Below are positions 23,501-34,320 of a DNA stretch of 64,000 nt, in pieces. Every line of letters starts with the position of its first letter. Positions within the stretch are counted from its first letter, which is position 1. A program made the translations under genes and the position numbers. Origin of the DNA: Strongylocentrotus droebachiensis (Eukaryota; Echinodermata; Echinoidea; Camarodonta; Strongylocentrotidae); contig JAVYIG010006369.1 in assembly GCA_035222895.1 (NCBI GenBank), positions 1 to 64,000 of the forward strand. The letters are read 5' to 3'. Below the pieces are notes generated by a model. The model made no database searches. It was not told the origin of the DNA and worked only from the letters and a program-made list of their open reading frames with translations.

Positions 23501-26500
23501 AATAAAGATAGAATTTCCGATTGATGACTACTCGGAGCTTCAAGGGGAGATCATAGGACCGCCAGAGACACCATATGAGGGCGGTAGATTCAAGTTACAC
23601 ATCAAAGTCCCAGAGACGTACCCCTTTAATCCACCTCAGGTAGGTGACATGGATTTTTTGCTTTCACGATTTTTATTGTTGTTGCGTTTAGGTGCCAGCT
23701 AGCCAATGTAAACAACTACTCATTTTGAAAATGTATTTGTTATTGGTAGAGTATAGTAGGTATTGTAGAGGTGTTGTGGTCTAGGCAACGCTGCCCACGA
23801 CAACAAGAAATCTAGGATCATCCCTCGCCACCTTCCACTCGCTGTGCGTAATGAAGAAGAACTCAACAAGCTTTATGTCACCAGGCTGTGGATCACATAG
23901 TTTGTGGTTTGAGTCCTGCTGCGGCACTTCTACATTTGCCACTCTCCACTCGGGTGTAGTAAATGATAATGATACGTTGTAGGCACTTTGAGCACCCCTA
24001 GGATGGCTAATTGGCTATGTGCGCAATAGGAATGTACAGTGTACATGTAGCTAATATTATTATTATATTCCGTGGATTGAGCAAGTTACAATATTAACTT
24101 TTTAGATTATTCAGATGTCTCTTGTGCCACAAAAACAGGATGTATTGTTATCAGATAGGATTTATGTTCATATTGTTCAAGAAAAAGCTTACTGATAAAA
24201 GTAAATACAAGCATAATGTTATTTGAAGGAATTTGATTTTAAATGCTAATGCATGAACTCCAAAAATGTCACAATGTATACAGGGCCTTGGTACAGTACT
24301 CATATACCCCAATATTTTACTTCTGACACTAAGTATACACATTTAGTATTGAAATTTTGTAAACTTATATTATATTGAAAATATGAGCTTCTTACATTAC
24401 CTCTGTAAAAAGATTTTGCATGTTTAAAAAACTCATAATAAACATAAAACGACATGTGAGAAGACTGCTTGACTTTTTGTTTTAAAGTGATTGGTAAAAG
24501 CAAATACAATTGCAGTTTTGTTTGAATGAATTTGAAATATTTGTTGGAGCCCTGCCGACTGTGGTAACATTAATGTGCTGGGTACTAGGAAAAAGTGAAA
24601 TTCATGTTTTGGAGGATGGAAATGACTGAATGACCATCCCCAAAACAGCTTTAAAGGAACCGTTTAACAAGGTAAAATCTGAGATACACGGCCCTACGTG
24701 TTATCAGTGTCTGTGATATGGTGTAATATTGAAGCCCTAAAAAATTGCGCTTCAAAATTATCAAGAAGTACCTCAAAAAAGTAAAAATCTTTGAGTGACC
24801 GGTTTTACCATACTCGTTTTCCCCAATAGACTGTAGTCTTATGAAAACCGTTTGGCAAACGGTTTTCAAAATTTGTAATTCCAATCATAAATATCTTAAA
24901 AATCAGACAGGCGATCGGCTTGTAAAATTCATGGGGTTCCTGACTGACCTAAAGGTTTATAATTATAATTGCAGCATGAGCTAAATCCAGAATTTTGATT
25001 CCGAATCTGAGACAAAGTTACTGGATCCTTTTAAATACCACCGTATACAGGTTGCTACTGGAGCATATTGGACTGAATGACTATTATTCAACTTTTGTTT
25101 CCTACCAGGTAAAGTTTGTGACCAAGATTTGGCATCCAAACATCAGCTCCGTGACAGGGGCCATCTGTTTAGACATACTCAAAGACCAGTGGGCAGCGGC
25201 CATGACGCTACGCACCGTCCTACTGTCATTACAGGCATTACTAGCAGACGCAGAGCCTGACGATCCCCAGGATGCTGTAGTAGCCAAACAGGTATGCCCC
25301 CAAACCCCATCCCCTTTATCCCTCCCCTCCCCTCCCCTCCCCTCCCCTCATCTCCCCCTTACCTGCCCCTCCCTCCCTCCCCTCCATCCCCTCCCCTCCT
25401 GGCACCCCTTCACAGAAGCTCCTCACTTCATCCCATTCGGTCACTCCCTTCCCCAAATGCAGTTTGACTCATGATGAATGAAAGATATAGAAGAAGGTTA
25501 GAATGCATTATTTCTGGGAGGAAAATGGGCCTAAAAATCTTTTCCACTTTTAGTTCTTATTCACCTTATTTATTACTATTAAATTCAATTGTTCCTGTGA
25601 ATCCTGGTTGATAGTTCATGATATTTCCATTGCAAAGCTTTGTGCAAATAAATTTGAACGTCTACAGACCATGGGGTACTAGTGAAGTGGTAATATTGTG
25701 TTTTGAGGGATTAAAAGCAATTGACATATTTTGCTTGCTCCGTTACTATGATAAACTTCTGAATGTTTTAGAACCAAAAAGCCTGTTCAGATATGATGGA
25801 GCAAAACCATTGCATATCTTTTTTAATTACGCAATGTGTAATGTGCTTTGCATTTCTGTATGTTATACACAGAGCTCAGTGAATATGTCTAAGCCCTATG
25901 TTACACGTATTTGCCTTTCATTTACCCGTTAAACATTACTGCAGCTTTTTTGCAGCAGCTTACAGCACCATATCTGAACAAGCCTTGAATTCCAGAGTTG
26001 CTTATATTCCGTTGGTCATTTCTTTTGTTTCAATGTCCAGTACAAGGATGACCATGATGAATACATCAGAACAGCCAAACATTGGACAACAGTCTACGCA
26101 GGGGGTAACACCAAAAATCAAGAATTGGAACAGAAAGTTAAACAAATTGTAGAAATGGGTTTTGAAGAAGTGAGTATATATATCTGTATTTTACGTGTTT
26201 GCCAAAAAAAGATTACATTTAAATCAGATGTTTGGAAGATTATTACACCAGAACAAAACTTGTTAGTGGATCAGTGGTTAAACTGATGTTGAACTTTCAC
26301 ATAACTTTCATAACCCATATTGAAATTTGAAAAGTTATACTTGTGATGCAGGCTGTCTTCATTGAAATGGCAAAAAATGATCTTTCACAAATTTGGATCA
26401 TTTGCAAAGTGTCAATCAGAGACATTGTGCCATTTTCAAATTTAGAGATTATCTTTCATGGTCAGTCAAATACTGTAAGTTTATTTTGATTCTCAATTGC

Positions 26501-29500
26501 TATACAGCATGGAGCACACGTTTGCTTGTTTTGACATTAGCACTTGATAATATCTTGCAAGTTATTGCCTTGTATTTCAAAATGTTTGACAAAATCAATC
26601 AACAACTACCATTCTCTGAGCTTTTAAATACTATTTGCCATAATTCAACATTCATTTTAAAGTAGCTGAGCGAAGGTTTCAAAAGGCTTTTAACCTTAAT
26701 AATGTTGGTATCATTGCAAAGTTAATGTTACAATCTTTCTAATGGTTCATATTTAGTTATCAAAAATTGTTACAGAATTGACTTATCTGCTATTAAAAGT
26801 GGTGAAATTACTACCCGATTATTCCGCCCTTGATCGCCCCGCTATTGTGACGTACGATTTGTGACGTATGAGGTTGGGCACATGAGCGCGAGAGTGCTCC
26901 CAAGAGCTCTCACACAACTCTCGCCTGCATGCATTATACATATGGTCATTTTCACAGTAAAGGGTGTAACTTTTCTCAAACAGGGTCAAAATTTCAAAAT
27001 ATGTTTTCATAATCATTTCTACTAAAATTAGTACTATAAGTGTCTAAATTATGGATTTTTTTTGGTTCTGGAGCTTAAACTACATGAGAAACCTGGAAAA
27101 ATAATGAACAACTGTGACAAATATGATAAATTTGAACAAAAACAACATTTTAATTCTATCAACTTAAATGACAACATTTGTTCTCCAAACATAATTCAAT
27201 TGCAATTTTTCATTTGCTATTCTAATGTACTTAAAGGCTTATAAAGCTTTTTTGGTCAAACTTATTTGGTCTTTAAACAAATTCAATGCGTTTGTCAAAT
27301 TTAAGATAAAATATGACTTTGACATTTAATTTTTCAAATTTACCTATCTTCCAAGAGGGGGAGCAAAATAAAAATTACTCTACAAATACCATTCAGTGAG
27401 GGCTAATTACCATGCAAATTCCAAAGAAATCGCATTTCAAATGAGGAAGTTGAAAATTTCTTATGTGTGTGTTTCGGAGGCTTCAGGTTAACAAAATGCC
27501 TGTTTCGGAGGCTTCAATCATGTTAACATAAAATGTTGTCCATTACTTAGGTAACATATTAAGAAAAATTCAACTTAAAACTGTTAATGATATGTTAAAT
27601 TACTAATATAACACCTAAAACATTTGTTTAGAGAGTAAAAATACTTGTTAATATAAAGTACGGTACATGTATGTTACAAATTATCTTTACTTAATACAAT
27701 GAGTTTTTTGTTCAGTACACAAACATTGCAAAGTCACTTAATAGAATCCATGAGGATTTCAAATCTGTGCTGATACTCAGGGAATATATTGTCAAGTATG
27801 TAATTTCCAAGGAAATCACTTTTCTCATATCAAAGTTGAAACATTCAGGAAACATATACATGTATAGGATCAGTTCAAAGTAGTGTTTCGGAGGCTTCAA
27901 ACATGTTAACACACTATATTGTCAACTACAAAGGCAATATACAGAGCGAAATTTAACCTTACTTTTGAAGATTTGATAAAATGTTGAACTGTAAGTAAAG
28001 TACTTAAAATAATTGTTCACATAGAAACCATTTATGTTAATTCATAGCAATGTATCATTACCCTTCACTTGCGTCTTTGTCATCATTTATTCTTAGTGCA
28101 AAGAATTACATTTCTGCACAGTGGCTTCCACGAACTTGTTTGTTATGTGTTTACATTTACACAGACATTCATATATTTGAAACCAATAGCATGGTAAGTA
28201 TTTACAGGTTTTTGTCCTGGAACACAGTTGTGATCTACTTCTTATTTCAAAGAAATTTATCTGCCAACATGTCCAGTTCTCCTTCTTAAAAATTATAAAG
28301 GTAAGCTCTGCCTGCTGGGGTAGGAGTCCTGGTTGGTAGAGTCATCTTTTGTATTACCGGTACATCTTTTTTTAGGCTGATGGGCTTCACAGTCCTCTGT
28401 AAATTCATACAGACCATTGCTGTTCTGGCGCATGAATTTGACTTTGACATTGTCATCAATCAAAGCCTTTACCTAGTAGCAAAATAAGAATATAGTAAAT
28501 ACAAACTTTCATTAAAACACAGATAAACAGCTTTCAGAATCCATTTCACTTCCTTGAAATATCTCACAGTCCCTTATTTTAATTCACCCTGTTAACTTTG
28601 TTCAGTACCACAACACCTGCTCATATACATTTTAGAAAAATCTTTTTGTCTAAGTATTTCTCACATACAGAAAGTTGATCCTGTTAAATGTTTTTTTAAT
28701 AATCTGAGATCTAACATGGGTAATACTTACGGGAGCCATGAAAACCACCCCACTTGTAATCCTGCTGCTAGATGAAGGTGCATCAAAATATATGGCAAAA
28801 TAATCGCTCACATTTGATGCTGCAATTGGAGAAGAAAATAGGAAATTAGCAGTTTGTACTGCACAGAACAATGTTCATACATATATCTGAGCTTGGACAC
28901 TAAAAAACAATAAATTTGTTTGATTTTAAAAGTACATCTTGAACGTATATTTGCATAGTGCATTACATAATATTTTATTATTTATCCATGTGTTGTTTAA
29001 GAACTAGTTCAGTAGTCTATATGGGCACCATCACTAAGGATGCATGTGTACATTGCACAAATCTTAATTACTAATTACTAATTAATGACAGACTTGTTTT
29101 AATCTGTTTTGCCCATGGATTTGCAGGAATAACCTGTTCAAAATTGTAATATGTACAAGGATTTCATTCATTGTTACTGGTTTGGTTTACCATTGTGCAT
29201 ATAGCCATAGACCTGTATATGTACACACATGTATATCAGAAGTCTAATTTAAACATTTGGTACTGAGGCAAACCTTAAAAGTCAGGTGACATCCAAATAT
29301 AAATTGATGTATAAATTGATGCATACAGCTCATAATTTGTTATAAATATATTTCATAGATTTTAAAATATTTTACAATAATTTTCTCAGACCTGCTAAGC
29401 TCCACCTAAATAAATATTCCAGATCTCATTCATCTATCTGTTAATCATTAGTGAGCTAACAAGAGAAATTGGTATGTAACTTTCTCCAGCTCAGCACATG

Positions 29501-32500
29501 CTCACAAATACCTCCACATTACCTTTCTTTTCCTGGTGATGCTACACCACTTCTGACATAGCAACTCATATGTTGGTATTGTATGGTCTATTGTAAACAA
29601 GTGATCAGCTCTGGTTAAGCTATTATACATACCACTGTCTCTTGTTAGCTCACTAATGATTTACAGATGATGTCACAAAAATGACAAAATGAATGAGATT
29701 TGGAGCATTTTTTCTTAGGCTGCACATCAACAGGAATCAAACTATATTTGGATGTCACCCAACCTTTACAACAACAAAAAAATGAGTATGATAAAGGTAC
29801 ATGTACAATGTACAATACAGATCTTAACTAGGCCTCACTATATTTTTAGTGACAAATCTAAACTTTAAAAACTTTCACACATCAGTTCCATTACAATGAC
29901 ACATTAAAAAAAGTACAAGTAAAGAAATTAAAGGACACAATATACAGTTCTTACCTCTATATTCTTGTGCATAACAGTAAGGAAATGAGAGAACAGTCTG
30001 CAGTGTTCATGCCTGTCTGGAAGAGATGCTAACTACATGTAGTATCAGATGTTGCTAGCACATGTTGCTGTAACCTTGTCAATATCTTCAAGATCTTCAT
30101 GGTCTATTAATTCGAGTCCTGCCGCGGCACTAATGTCCTTTGGCAAGACATTAATCTACATTTGCCACACTTGACCCAGGTGAGGTAAATTGGCTACCTG
30201 GCAGGAATTAATTCCTTGAAATGCTTAAGCACCGTAATGGAAGCCATGCTAAAGCCGGGGTAATAATTTTCAAATTTGGAAGCGCATAGAGACGTTCAAT
30301 ATGTGCTATAAAAGAACCGAATATTATTATTATTATTCCATTGTCATAAAAGGGGTTGTACACACTGCTTCCCTAACAATTCTAGAGGGTTCTTTGCCCA
30401 CCAAATTTCTCTCCTACTGTTACAAATGGTTTTTGGATGGCATGGCCTATGCCATTTGATCCTAAGGGGTTGGCAAAGAGCATAATACATGTGGTTAACA
30501 CTAAATGAAGCCTCCGAAACAAATTGGATAAATGTTAAGGATGTCTTATAATTTGGGAAAATATAGTGATTCATTTTGATATTTTATATATTAAAATATT
30601 CATTAAGCTTGGAAGATTTATATGTATCAACTTTTTTTATTATTTGGTAAATGATTCTTACATTATCAAGGTTTGAAACGGGTGAATACTCCTAGCACTG
30701 GTGTAAAATTTCTTTCTGAAATGCTGACTATTGTAAATCTTTAAAAATATAAAAATCCAATAACATCTAACAGATTCCTGTACTTTATTAGACCAAAACC
30801 AAACATAAAATAGGAAAACTGTAAACATTCCCCTATCTATAAAATCACAAAAGCAAAAAATATGGTGTTAACTACAGTTTGAAGCCTCCGAAACAAGTTT
30901 TTTTGGTTATTAGTAAGTCTTGAAAAAAATTAACTGGATATCTATTTACTTTCAACTTCAAGGGAGCCTGCACATCCTAACATATGATTGCCATGCAGAT
31001 TTAACATGCAACACATCGGTCTAGGTATTTAAAAAATGAAAAATAATCTTTTTGCTGTTTCGGAGGCTTCAAGTGTTTCGGAGGCTTCAAGTGCTAACGG
31101 AAAGTTTGTAATGTCTATTATTTTCTAATAGTTGGGAATATCTAAGCTATTTATTGACAAGTGACTTAGGGGTCCTTATGCTACATTTTGATATAATGAT
31201 TGGATAAATTCCTACATTCATATTTGTACAAGCTGTCTGAAGAGTTTGTTTCGGAGGCTTCAAATCAGCTAACGGAAAATTGGGTCGACTCAGTCAAACT
31301 TTTAAAAAATTCTTACAAGCAACATGCTCAGAAAAATTTTGTCATTAGTTGGAAGTATAGATATCAAGTGTTATATCAAGAACAAAAGAAATGATAGAAA
31401 GCACTTTTCAAACCAGAGCTCTTCACATGAAGTTTGTTAACTATTGTTAACGGAAAATGAAGTCTCCGAAACGACAAATTACAACACTCTGTTCTCAAAA
31501 ATAGATGAGCCGTTACAGTTTAAACTTCTTTGGCACTTTTCATTGAACATCTAACTTCACATTCTGCATAACAAAAACAATCCTCACTGTTCCTGAAAAA
31601 AATGCAGGGCTTTACAAAAATGTCTATGTATTTTGTGTACACCAAAAGGGTCACATTTAGGGTACTTATGTGCCTGCCAAAATTTAACGAAGTAATCCCT
31701 GAAGATGTCTATGCTACCCAAGGTAGCACCCAAGTAGGTTACTCATATGCCAAAATATCTTTGAATTCTGTAGCTTTATGAGATCACTAGAGATAAAAAT
31801 GTTCAAATTTCAGAGTTACACCCTTTACTGTGAAAATGACCATATACAAATGCCACTCGAACGCTAAATATCTGATCGAAATGTCCGAGCTCGAAGAAGA
31901 GGTTTTACTCGGATTTAGAATTCGAAGTTGACGAGCACAGCTCCACAACTAGTGACAGTGGTACTGGTAGTGATAGTGACGATGATGATGAGGGTGTAGG
32001 AGGGATGGAAAAAGAGAACAATTCGGAGAAGACGGCGTCGATGCTGGTGCACGTCAACTGATAGTATATCAGCACGAGCTGGCTGAGCTGCCGCTCAGCT
32101 CCCCCGGCCCCGCTCAACTGGCGATCGATCTGTCATGCACCTTGTCACTGGGGTGACTGGGCGAGACATTTTCTAATTTTTCGGGATGTGTAGGGCTTTT
32201 AAGCAAATTTCACGGATAACAAAACAAAGACGATTAGATGTGAGATTATATTTGGCGAAAATCAATTACAAATATATAGAACTGCAGCTGCAGGACATAA
32301 AAATGCAAGGGACGCTCGCCATTCACTCAATATGGTCTCCGTATATAATCAACAGCAATCACTATCACGCCAAGGCATGATGACCAAACAATGCAAAACA
32401 TCTCAGCAAATTACACAGAACGGAAGGGTATTTGGACAAATCGAATTGCACGATTCACCCCTCGTATTATATAACATAAATTTGCTTAATATTATATGTA

Positions 32501-32973
32501 ATTACATGATTTCTACAGATTGTTATTCCACTTCTGGTCAGGATATGAAGCATGCAAAGTCTGGATAATGTATACTTATAGGCCTATGCAAAATACCGCA
32601 CGCGAGCTGTGTGAGAGGCGAGCTTGAGGCCTAGAATTGCGATCATGCCCAACCAGTGACGTCATAATCGGCCTACTGCGCGAACAAACTGTTCAAGCCA
32701 GGAATAGAACTTTTGAGAAGGTTCTTGGTAAAGCTTCTTACCGCGTTTCATTTATATTTACAAGATTTTAGAGCAGAATGTGTGTGTTCAAATTGGTCTA
32801 CGCTATCCGGACATGTATAATTTGTCCATTTTTAGTGATTATGTGAAATTTCTTCGCCAAGCTTCTTTAACCCTTCTATCCTCGTTTTTTCTTCTCCACA
32901 GACGTGTGCAAGGGAAGCATTATCTTCATCGTGTTGGGACGTAGCAAAAGCCATAGAAAATCTAATGAGTTGA
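20538..32973 (+). CDS. UBE2K: Ubiquitin-conjugating enzyme E2 K (E2-25K), complete
   Basis: Cytosolic E2 that accepts ubiquitin from E1 on a cysteine and builds Lys48-linked chains. Five exons: 20538-20600, 23487-23639, 25109-25291, 26041-26169, 32902-32973 (TGA at 32971). All junctions are GT-AG and all are phase 0. The spliced protein has 199 residues against 200 in human UBE2K. Exon 1 gives [13 protein letters not shown]; exon 2 gives the UBC core with [10 protein letters not shown] and [10 protein letters not shown]; exon 3 holds the HPN motif (81-83) and the catalytic Cys92 in [13 protein letters not shown]; exon 4 leads into the UBA domain (QIVEMGFEE); exon 5 finishes it ([18 protein letters not shown]). 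Intron 4 is 6.7 kb and packed with transposable elements; introns 1 and 2 carry SINE, Penelope-like and other repeats. The gene is divergent from PRPS and convergent with the TMEM179B-like gene. No other family fits as well. Confidence 0.98.
21261..21480 (+). mobile_element. tRNA-derived SINE, family 3
   Basis: AGGCGAGTTGGCTCAGTCGG (A box) and GATCCCGGGTTCGACTCC (B box) head, followed by an unrelated body with ACTCAGGCGGATGACTGAAG and CTTTAAATGGAGGCCCTGTG. Lies in UBE2K intron 1. Confidence 0.75.
21525..21606. repeat. Hairpin in UBE2K intron 1
   Basis: CTTCAGTCTCTCTAATCG pairs with CGATTATAGAGACTGAAG about 60 bp away, giving an 18-bp stem with one or two mismatches. Confidence 0.6.
22800..23245 (-). 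mobile_element. Penelope-like element, 3' fragment with GIY-YIG domain end
   Basis: The reverse strand carries [36 protein letters not shown] and then text resembling the usual Penelope C-terminus ([10 protein letters not shown]). This matches the C-terminal part of the GIY-YIG endonuclease of Penelope-like retroelements. Only the 3' end is present, and it is broken and old. It lies in UBE2K intron 1, just upstream of exon 2. Confidence 0.75.
23879..24068 (+). mobile_element. tRNA-derived SINE, family 2, diverged
   Basis: GGTTTGAGTCCTGCTGCGGC, CTACATTTGCCACTCTCCAC and an ATTATTATTAT tail match the family 2 copies with more substitutions. Lies in UBE2K intron 2. Confidence 0.6.
24653..25028 (-). 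repeat. Dispersed repeat R1, copy 3
   Basis: Reverse complement of the 2252-2650 repeat, including AGTGACCGGTTTTACCATAC and GACCTAAAGGTTTATAATTA. Lies in UBE2K intron 2 and ends about 80 bp before the exon 3 acceptor. Confidence 0.8.
28293..29997 (-). pseudogene. Three-exon coding remnant inside the UBE2K intron 4 element
   Basis: Three minus-strand blocks with good splice sites and matching phase: 29997-29955, 28819-28731 and 28472-28293 (stop). The joined reading includes [51 protein letters not shown] and [17 protein letters not shown]. The style, a small beta-barrel-like module near a C-terminus with an aromatic-acidic YEF-TED end, resembles domains at the ends of some transposon-encoded proteins, but I do not recognise the family. 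It lies between the inverted termini of the large intron element and antisense to UBE2K. The last exon may end earlier at a GTAATA donor near 28357, leaving more exons unseen. Upstream exons were not found. It could also be a host gene fragment captured by the element. Confidence 0.5.
29281..29762. mobile_element. Long-hairpin (foldback) element nested in UBE2K intron 4
   Basis: Arms pair as inverted copies: GGTGACATCCAAATATA near 29285 with its reverse complement near 29757, CATTCAT blocks further in, and ATCATTAGTGAGCTAACAAG near 29442 with its complement near 29660. Arms are about 190 bp with a loop of about 100 bp. It sits in the gap between the first two exons of the minus-strand coding remnant. 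Confidence 0.75.
30098..30330 (+). mobile_element. tRNA-derived SINE, family 2, nested in UBE2K intron 4 element
   Basis: TCGAGTCCTGCCGCGGCACT, ACATTTGCCACACTTGACC, GTGAGGTAAATTGGCTACC and a terminal TATTATTATT tail match the 59146-59367 copy. Its insertion into the large intron element is younger than that element. Confidence 0.75.
31880..32060 (+). other. Acidic coding-like stretch between the two right-hand terminal blocks
   Basis: ATG at about 31880 gives [12 protein letters not shown], and after a one-base frame change an acidic run ([20 protein letters not shown]) continues to a stop at about 32060. It could be the N-terminus of a transposase or simple Asp/Ser-rich sequence. Its direction, outward from the inner terminal block, does not suit a transposase starting inside the element, and the complementary strand is also open, so the coding strand is uncertain. 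Confidence 0.3.
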
Positions 32974-32999
32974 GAGTTACTTTTCTATTATCTTCATGT

Positions 33000-34040
33000 A
33001 TATTTTCTTCTTCTTTTTTCCTATATGTAATTAATCTTATTTAAGTAGAAAATAAGAAAATCAAGGTGCTCTCTGAAATGTAAGAGAGAGAGAGAGATGG
33101 AGGTTGTGAATGTTGCTGTGTTAATCCATTGGGTAATGGAACCGGGTGGTTCTTTTATTAAGCATGGAGGGAATGGGAGAACTTAGTAGTTAAGGGGTTA
33201 AATGGTACCCGGACAGAGGTAACATTCTTGTTTTAGTCCTGGGGTGTTCACTCCTCAAGAAACACTACAGTTCGCTCAGCTACTTTAAGGAGCCACCATA
33301 AAGTGCTTAGAAAAGGGGTTTTCCCTGATTTTGCATTTATTAGGGAGATTTGTTCGCATAGAAATCCTATCCCTTTCCTCACTTTTCTCCTTTTTTTTGT
33401 ATTAATAGGGAGTCATTTTGAAATCCTAGAACAGACTTGTGTTATACCATATAAATTCAAAGTGAACACCCCAGTGTTTTTGGATGTGTGATCAAGGTGG
33501 TCTTTGAAGGATATCTGAGCTATTTTAGGTACTTATCTTACCAGCATAACAAAAATGATATTTATAATAATAGGGAGTAGGACACTGTTAAATTAATAGA
33601 AAAGTGAAAAATTACGCACAACCTTAAAATGAATGCTGCGTTGTACCCCAGGGCCATTGGGCATACATTATTCGATTCATGCCGTTAATTTCAGGGCCAA
33701 ATCTTTGAATTGGCAACACTGATATTTGATTTCCTTTATCACTACTTTTTTGTCATGAAATGCCGTGTATCTAAAAATACAATTGTCTTTGCATAAGGCA
33801 TATACATGGTCCCCTAGATAGGAATTAATGCTGTTGGTAATCTGGTCACTTTTGAAACTAATCCCCATTAGTGAAAGTTTGTATTTAAACATTACAACAA
33901 TACACAGCATACTATATATGTTCTTTGGTATATGCACTGCAAATGCTCACAACATAAACTGCAAACTAAAATACAGAATGTTTTTTGTTTGCATCAGCCA
34001 TCAATATATTGCTCATGAAATCTGTCACAGCTGATCTCAT
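33000..34040. other. UBE2K 3' flank
   Basis: Probably includes the UBE2K 3' UTR. A short (GA)n is at 33085-33098. No clear AATAAA seen soon after the stop and no other gene. Confidence 0.5.
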
Positions 34041-34041
34041 T

Positions 34042-34320
34042 TTGATGATGATGATGATGATGAACAGCATTTGTATGGCGCCATATATCTGTTTCAGAAA
34101 ACATATAAAGGCGCGAGCTCCTCCAATAAAATTAGCATTTAAATGTCTGAAGGAAGATGTGAGTTTTGAGTGAAGCTTTGAAGTGGTCCAGGTTGTCAAT
34201 TTCGCGAATAGATGATGGGAGGGAATTCCACAGGTGAGGAGCAATAGAAGAAAATGCCCGGTCTCCATATCTCTTGAGATGAGTAATGGGCATCTGGAGA
34301 GTAAGGCCAACTTGTTTCTT
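34042..34320 (-). mobile_element. 3' end of an L2/CR1-like LINE, intergenic
   Basis: The reverse strand encodes RYGDRAFSSIAPHLWNSLP followed by SSIREIDNLDHFKASLKTHIF, the standard C-terminal block of L2/CR1 reverse transcriptases, then an (ATC)n tail (GATGATGATG on the plus strand at 34044-34062). Only the last 80 or so codons remain. Confidence 0.8.

Larger units (their letters stand above)
27471..31472. repeat. Nine copies of a 15-bp motif GTTTCGGAGGCTTCA
   Basis: Plus-strand copies start at 27471, 27502, 27885, 31057, 31075 and 31248. Minus-strand copies are at 30506-30520, 30880-30894 and 31458-31472, the last with one change (GTCTCC for GCCTCC). Most are followed within about 20 bases, in the motif's own direction, by GTTAAC or GCTAACGG. 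They form two groups, 27.47-27.90 kb and 30.51-31.47 kb, inside the inverted termini of the intron element. Such placement fits subterminal transposase-binding repeats. Confidence 0.8.
26849..32676. mobile_element. Large DNA element with inverted termini and repeated internal motif, unclassified
   Basis: Left terminus near 26849-26975 and right terminus near 32570-32676 are inverted and imperfectly alike: both read CGATT, TGACGT, GGTTGGGCA and CTCTCACACA in that order from the outside in. An inner block, TATGGTCATTTTCACAG continuing to GGGTGTAAC, is at 26941-26970 (plus) and about 31815-31845 (minus). On the left the outer and inner blocks are adjacent; on the right about 700 bp separates them, so one side has lost or gained sequence. 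The body carries nine copies of GTTTCGGAGGCTTCA, coding remnants, a nested hairpin and a SINE. Exact ends and target duplication cannot be fixed by eye. Confidence 0.55.

Noticed and set aside
25109-25474. Continuation of UBE2K exon 3 past 25291
   Set aside because: The donor AACAG/GTATGC ends the exon; beyond it the frame is a CCCCT repeat.
27471-31472. CRISPR-like array made of the 15-bp motif
   Set aside because: Copies vary in orientation and spacing (18 to 2600 bp) and the locus is an animal intron.
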